A stretch of DNA of 64,000 bases, taken from assembly GCF_034190915.1 (NCBI RefSeq), contig NW_026947486.1, positions 28,183,344-28,247,343 of the forward strand, read 5' to 3'. How positions within the stretch are numbered: the first letter of the stretch is position 1; each line of letters begins with the position of its first letter. Source of the DNA: Cavia porcellus (taxonomy: Eukaryota; Chordata; Mammalia; Rodentia; Caviidae). Positions 58,701 to 64,000 of the stretch are shown one piece after another. Under the pieces are notes generated by a model that saw only the letters and a program-made list of their open reading frames with translations, did not search any database and was not told the origin of the DNA. Made by a program: the position numbers and the translations under genes.

Positions 58701-60318
58701 CATCTGTGTTCAGTAGGGAGATTGGTCTATAGTTCCCTTTTTCAGTTGCATCTTTCTCAGGTTTTGGTACTAGAGTAACATTTGATTCTAGCAATGACTT
58801 AGGAAAGATTGCTTCCGTTTCCATTTCATTGAAGCATTTGAGGAGTGTCGGCTTTGGGTCTTTTTTGTATTTCTTGTAGAATTCTACAGTGAATCCGTCT
58901 GGGTCTTGGCTCTTCTTTGTAGGTAAGGACTTAATTACATTTTTGATTTCATTAATAGAAATTGGGTTATTCAGGAGTTTTACATATTCTTGACCTAGCG
59001 TTGGTACTTCATATGTTTCTAGGAATCTGTTTATTTCTTCTGTGTTATCAAACCTTAGAGAGTAGAGGTTTTTGAAATAAGTGTTGATGATCTTCTGTAT
59101 TTTTATTGGGTCTGTATTAATTTCACCTTTTTCATTCCTTATTGCATGAATTTGAGCTTTTTCTTCCCTTTTAAAAATAAGGTTGTCTAGGGGTTTATCG
59201 ATTTTATTTATTCTTTCAAAGAACCAAGTCTTTGATTCGTTGATTTTTTAGGATTGTTTTCTTAGTCTCCATTGCATTGATTTCTGCTCTGATTTTTATT
59301 ATTTCTTCTCTTCTTTTGGCTTTGGGCTTGACATGCTCTTCTTTTTCTAGATGTTTGAGCAGTAACATCAGGTTATGTATTTGTATTTCTCTGTTTTCCT
59401 GATGTGTGAACTCAGTGCAATAAATTTTTCTCTGACGACAGCTTTCATTGCATCCCACAGATTCCAGTAAGTTGTATTTGTGTTTTCACTTGTTTGTAGG
59501 TATTGTTTAATTTCTTATTTAATTTCTTCTGTGACCCACTGATTACTCCAGAGTGTGTTAGTTTCCATATATTTGTGGGATTTTTGCAGTATCTTTTATC
59601 ATTAATTTCTAATTTCATAGCGCTATGATCTGATAACACTTAAGGGATAATTTCAACTCTTTTGCATTTATTTAAATATGTTTTGACAGTTAATATATGG
59701 TCTATTTTATAGAATAACCCATGTACTGATGAGAAGAATGTCTATTCTGTTGTTGTTGGGCTGAATACTCTATATATGTCTATCAATTCCATTTGTTCAC
59801 AGGTGTGATTTTATTCTTTTATTTCTTTGCTGATTTTCTGTCTGGTTGATCTGTCCACTGGTGTCAATGGTGTGTTAAAATCTCCAGTTAGAATTTTATT
59901 ACTGCTAATTTGGTTTTTCATTTCTCTTAGTACTTGTTTTATATAACTGGGTGCTCTGGAATTTGGTGCATGTATATTTTAAGATAGTTATCTCTTCCTC
60001 TTGAAGTTTTCCCCTAACCTGTATGTAGTGACCTTCTTTATCTCTTAGGATCATTTTTGGTTTGAAGTTCACATTGTTTGCAAACAGAATAGCTACCCTT
60101 TCTTTTTGTGTGTGTGTTCCTGTTGCATGAAGTATTGACTTCCATCCTTTGACTTTCAGTCTGTGAGTACCCTTTTGGTTTAGATGGGTTTCTTGTAGAC
60201 AGCATATGGTTGGATTTTGTTTCTTCATCCATTCTGCCAGTCTGCTTCTTTTAACTGGTGCATTGAGACCATTTACATTAATGGTTATAACTGTTATATA
60301 CTGGTTTATTGTTGACAT
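55778..60318 (-). pseudogene. L1 #6 ORF2, broken and interrupted by copy B
   Basis: The start is the ATG of MSTINQYITVITINVNGLNA at 60318 and the stop is TAA at 55778-55780. Without the 737-bp insertion and its 12-bp duplication this is 1264 codons, the same as L1 #3. The endonuclease lies at 60318-59600, with [20 protein letters not shown] and [12 protein letters not shown] is at 58990-58190 ([24 protein letters not shown] at 58212-58223). Thumb and C-terminal regions lie at 57154-56321 and 56134-55925 (RFLRKLGLEAPFDPAILLLG). Frameshifts or stops lie near 59970, 59445, 59216, 58370 and 56390. Confidence 0.88.
57192..57952 (-). mobile_element. Composite retroposon copy B, inserted in L1 #6 ORF2
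   Basis: TCTTCAATTTCA at 57192-57203 is repeated at 57941-57952, and L1 ORF2 reads on across the insertion. Read on the minus strand (57940 to 57204) the element has: two GC-rich units (AACATGGCG landmarks at 57761 and 57884 on the plus strand, period 123 bp), a linker, and the AT-rich body shared with copy A. An L1 ORF2 patch of about 80 nt follows (about 57232-57311), then TTGTATACTTTC and a decayed A tail. Copy A lacks the L1 patch. No protein domain is present. Confidence 0.8.
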
Positions 60319-60357
60319 GTATATCTCTGCTGTCGCATCTTTATCTTTCTGTTCTGT

Positions 60358-61289
60358 TTAATTGTCTGCTTTGTTTAGTGTTTTTTTCCATGTGTATCTA
60401 AACTGTCTTTCAGTATTCTTTGCAGGATTGCCTTGGTGATCGTGAAGTTCTTCAACTGTTCTTTGTCATGAAAGTATATTATTTCTCCATCGATTTTCAA
60501 TGACAGTTTTTCAGGGTACATCAGTCTAGGTTGGAAATCATTTTCCTTTAGGATCTGGAATACTTCACTCCATTCTCTTCTTGCCTTTATTGTTTGTGCT
60601 GAGAAGTCTGCTGTGATTCTGACAGGTTTTCCTTTATGGGTGATCTGTCTTTTATCTCTGACAGCTTTTAATATTCTATTCTTTTGTTCAGTTTCTGGAT
60701 TGGTGATTATTATATGTCTGGGTGTAGTTTTTGTGTTGTTTCCTTCTTTTTCATTTATCCTTATCAATCTTATGTTGTTTTTCTTTGCCTCATCTTGCAG
60801 GTGTTGAATTGTTGTTTCTTGATTTCTTGTTATTTTTAAAGATCTTTCTTTCCTATTCACTGGCTGCAATCTTGTCTTCAAGGTCTGAAATTCTATCTCT
60901 ACATTCATTGAGGCAGTTTTTAGAACTTTCAATGGAATTTTTGATTTCCTGTATATCTCTTTGCATCTGTTTTATATATTCTGTTTGTTTCTTATATTGT
61001 TCATCCAGGGATTCTATCTTTTTGTTTAGTTCCTCCAATTTTTTAACTATGTCTTCTTTAGATATGTTCAGCATCTCCTTCATTTGTTTTATCATTTCTT
61101 CTTTTACCAGGTAGATTATTTCTAGTTTGAATTCCTTTAAAGCTTTCTGGAGTTTCTTCTTTATTTCGGTTACTATTGTTTCAGTATTTTAGGTATACAG
61201 CATGTATTTTCTTCTATGTACCTGGCTCCTAGGCTTTCTTGGGATGGGCTGGATGTTTGAGATTGCATTTTGGTCATTCATTTTGTCAT
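60358..61289 (-). pseudogene. L1 #6 ORF1 with an in-frame internal deletion
   Basis: The ATG is at 61289 and the TAA at 60358-60360. The coiled coil is at 61095-60853 (MIKQMKEMLNISKEDIVKKL, then KKIESLDEQYKKQTEYIKQM). The next frame (60932-60375) reads EKEGNNTK directly into TTPRHIII. Compared with L1 #2 and #3 about 39 codons are missing, most of the central RRM-type domain. The C-terminal domain (VRITADFSAQTIK, KENDFQPRLMYPEK) is intact. There is also a frame change near 60870. Confidence 0.85.
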
Positions 61290-64000
61290 TTTCCTATATT
61301 TCCGTGTTTCAAGTGTTGTTCCAGAGTTTCCCCTATGTGTGTTGGAAATTGTCTCTTATGTCCTGGGCTCCTGGGATTTTCTGGTAGTGTAGCTCCATTC
61401 TTGGGCAGCAGAGTCCCTGGATTAAAAGAGGGTTGCCAGGCTCCTCTCAGGTAGACCTAAAGCCTCCTCAATCTGCACACTTTCCCCCTCTGGTAGCAAA
61501 GCTCCCCTGAGGGAAAGAAGTCCACCTGGTGTGGTCCAGGCAATCCCAAATCCTGCTAAACCCAATCAAATGTGGCTGCAAGCCCAGTGTATCCCCAACA
61601 CCCTAATGCCAGGATCTCATACTCTCCCAGGGATTAGATGTTGTGTAGTCATCCAGCTCCTTGAATGGCAAAGCTCCCCAGGCTGATAGAGGGTCCTCCT
61701 ATGGCCTAGGTAGGCCTCAAACCTCCTTAGCAGGGCTGCTCCCTCCTGTAGGCAGTGGCAGTAGTGCTGATGCTCTCCAGGTCAAAAGAAGTTCACAGGC
61801 ATGCTGGAGCAGAATCCAGTGCTTTGGCCCAATGCCCTCCTTCTGGCTGGAAGCTCTGGTGCACTCCTTGGGTGGGAGAGGTGGTGTGCGGGGCTGGAAC
61901 GGGGTCCCTCCACTCAGCTGTGCTGTGTCCTTCTGGCCAAACCTATTTTTCCATTCCAATCTAGGAGTCTTTCAATGGAGTTTTGGGGATCTTCTATGTA
62001 GAGTATCACGTTGTCTGCAAATAATGATAATTTAACTTCCTTTTTTCCTATGTTTACCCCTTTTATTTCTCTCTCTTGTCTAATTTCTCTGGCTAGTATT
62101 TCCAGCACTATGTTGAATAGGAATGGTGAATAGGGACACCCTCATCTTGGGTCTCATTTCAAGGTAAAACCCTTCTGGGTTTGGCCATTTAATATGATGC
62201 TGGCTGTTGTTTTGGTGTAGATGGCCTTTATTATATTGAGATAAAACCATCTATTGCAATTTTCTGTAGAGGTCTTATCATGAATGAATGTTGGACCTTA
62301 TCAAATGCTTTTCCTGTATCTATAGAAATGATCATGTGATTCTTAATTTTGGCTTTATTGATATGGTGGATTATACTTATTGATTTATGTATGTTAAACA
62401 ATCCCTGCATGCCTGGGATGAATCCCACTTGGTCATGGTGTACAATCTTATTGATGATTTGCTACATACTGTTTGCCAATATTTTATTGAGGATTTCTGC
62501 ATCTATGTTCATTAGACATATTGGCCTGTAGTTCTCTTTTTTAGTTGGGTATTTCTGAGGTTTTGGTACTAGAGCAATATTTGCTTCCAGGAATGACTTA
62601 GTAGAATTGCTTCCCTTTCAGTTCCATTGAAGAGCCTGAGGAGTGTCAACATTATGTCTTCTTTGTATTTCTTGTAGAATTCTGCAGTGAATCCATCTGG
62701 GCCTGGACTCTTCTTTGTAGGTAAGGACTTAGTTACATTTTCATTTTCATTAATAGAAATTGGGTTATTCAGCAATTTTACATCTTCTTGACTAAGCTTT
62801 GGTATTTCATGTGTTTCTAGGAATCTATTTCTTCTGTGTTATCAAACCTGTGAGAGTAGAGATTTTCAAAATAGATATTGATGTTCATCTGTATTTCCAC
62901 AGAGTCTGTATTGATTTTGTCTTTTTCACTCCTTAGTGTGTGAAATTGAGGTTTTTCTTTCCTTTTTTAAAATAAAGTTCATTAGGGACTTATCAATTTT
63001 ATTTATTCTTTGAGAGAACCAACTCCTTTATTAATTGGTTGTTTGGACTTTTTTTTTTTTAGGGTCTATTGTGTTAATTTCTGCTCTCATTTTTATAATT
63101 TCTTCCTTGCTTTTGGCTTTTGGCTTGACTTGCTCTTCTTTTTCTAGATGTTTGAGGTGAAGCATCAGGTTGTTTGCATGTATCTGTTCTGTTTTCCTGA
63201 TGTAGAAACTCAGTGCAATAATTTTTCCTCTGAGGACTGCTTTCATTGCGTCTCACTGATTCTGGTAAGTTGCATTTGTATTTCCCTTTGCTTGTAGGTA
63301 TTGTTTAATTTCTTCTTTAATTTCCTCTGTGAACCACTAATTTCTGGAGTATATTGTTCAATTCCCATTTGTTTGTGGGGGTTTTGCATTTTCTTTTATC
63401 ATTATTTACAGTTTCATGGTGCTATGATCTCATAATATGCATGGGACAATTTCAATTCTTTTGCACTTACTTAAATATATTCTGTGGGCTACTATATGGT
63501 CTATTTTAGAGAGTGTCCCAGGTACTGCTAAAAAGTTATATTCTAATGTTGTTGGATGGAACACTGTGTATGCGTATATCAATTCCATTTGTAGATTCAG
63601 GTCTGTTATTTCTTTGCTGATTTTCTGTTTGATTTGTCCCTTGTCTGGTTGATTTGTCCTTTGGTGTCAATGGTGTGTTAAGGTATCCTATTATAATTGT
63701 GTTATTGCTTATTTGAGTTTTCATTTCTATTAATACTTGCTTTGTATGGCTGGATACTCTGGAATTTGGTACATATGTATTTAAGATTGTTATGTTTTCC
63801 CATTGAAGTTGCCCTAATTAGTAGATAGTGACCTTCTTTATCTCTTCAGGTCACTCTTCGTTTCAAGTCACATTATCTGTCAAACAGAATGGCAGCCCCT
63901 GCTTTGTTTTGGGTTCCAGTTGCAGAAAGTATTGTTGGCCATCCTTTGATTTTCAGTCTACAAATTTCCTTTTGAGTTACATGGGTTTCTTGTAGACAGC

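Larger units (their letters stand above)
54312..61958 (-). mobile_element. L1 #6, full-length LINE-1 inserted in L1 #7
   Basis: The element is bounded by the perfect 15-bp target duplication ATCTAGGAGTCTTTC (54297-54311 and 61959-61973). Read on the minus strand: 5' UTR (61958-61290), ORF1 (61289-60358), ORF2 (60318-55778) and 3' UTR (55777-54312, ending at a T-rich run on the plus strand). It was later hit by composite retroposon copy B at 57204-57940. The 5' UTR shows only loose internal repetition (GCAAAGCTCCCC near 61497 and 61668), with no clear monomer. Both ORFs are broken. Confidence 0.95.
53432..64000 (-). mobile_element. L1 #7, older minus-strand L1 split by L1 #6
   Basis: Two parts of one element flank L1 #6. 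The left part, 53432-54311, carries the ORF2 thumb and C-terminal side. The right part, from 61959 to the window edge, carries the RT palm up through the endonuclease. Read on the minus strand they join at ATCTAGGAGTCTTTC, the target duplication of L1 #6. The RT active-site motif reads FADN, not FADD ([17 protein letters not shown], 62060-62005). Frames are broken at many points. The 3' end is truncated near 53432, and the 5' part extends beyond the window (63536-63724 is endonuclease). Confidence 0.88.

Noticed and set aside
61661..62035. 124-codon open frame
   Set aside because: It runs antisense through the L1 #6 5' UTR and into L1 #7, crossing a transposon junction.

Overview
The window is mammalian nuclear DNA, almost certainly from a rodent, and it is made almost entirely of retrotransposons. 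Two things point to a rodent: B1-like (7SL-derived) SINEs, and ID-like SINEs whose body still reads as a tRNA-Ala-type gene with A box, TGC anticodon loop and B box. The ID sequence is not the mouse/rat form. A non-murine rodent, perhaps a castorimorph, is possible, but I cannot fix the species. No intact host gene, multi-exon gene structure, CRISPR array or prokaryotic feature is visible. Most open frames are fragments of LINE-1 ORF1/ORF2 or chance frames in simple repeats.

Layout. 1-790: broken coding-like sequence, probably a processed pseudogene. 911-3064: complete MaLR (ERVL-type) element with two LTRs and 5-bp target duplications. 4.7-9.9 kb: old minus-strand L1. 10.24-16.97 kb: full-length plus-strand L1 with 82-bp promoter monomers. 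17-20.2 kb: mostly unassigned DNA with an ID SINE. 20.2-21.7 kb: a 1.1-kb polypyrimidine tract, an L1 3' end, and a second tract. 21.85-22.54 kb: composite retroposon copy A, then a solo MaLR LTR. 23-28.5 kb: old SINEs, an ERVK-like solo LTR, and a Y4 RNA retropseudogene. 28.5-35.46 kb: full-length minus-strand L1 with ~213-bp monomers. 35.7-38.3 kb: several LTRs. 38.5-41.4 kb: very old L1 carrying two ID SINEs. 41.7-42.2 kb: possible ERV gag remnant. 42.56-45.0 kb: L1 5' end with ~239-bp monomers, split by two related solo LTRs. 45.3 kb: second copy of the ERVK-like LTR. 46.5-50.5 kb: old L1 lacking its RT core. 51.4-53.4 kb: ancient L1 pieces. 53.4-64 kb: an L1 split by a younger full-length L1, which is itself split by composite retroposon copy B.

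How the parts relate. The L1s would have supplied the machinery that copied the ID and B1 SINEs, the Y4 RNA, the pseudogene and the composite retroposon; all of these show the poly-A tail plus target-duplication signature wherever ends can be read. The three relatively young L1s (10.2, 28.5 and 54.3 kb) share a coding body (ORF2 about 1264 codons where undeleted) and an unusually long 1.4-1.5 kb 3' UTR, yet carry different 5' promoter regions. All are broken by stops, frameshifts or deletions, so none looks able to move today. The L1 parts add up to roughly 60% of the window by my boundaries.

The best candidate for something undescribed is the composite non-autonomous retroposon at 21.87 and 57.2 kb. 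It has two ~122-bp GC-rich units, a unique AT-rich body and an A tail, with target duplications at both sites; one copy also carries a patch of L1 ORF2. It is organised like an SVA-type element. I see no evidence for a novel protein-coding system.
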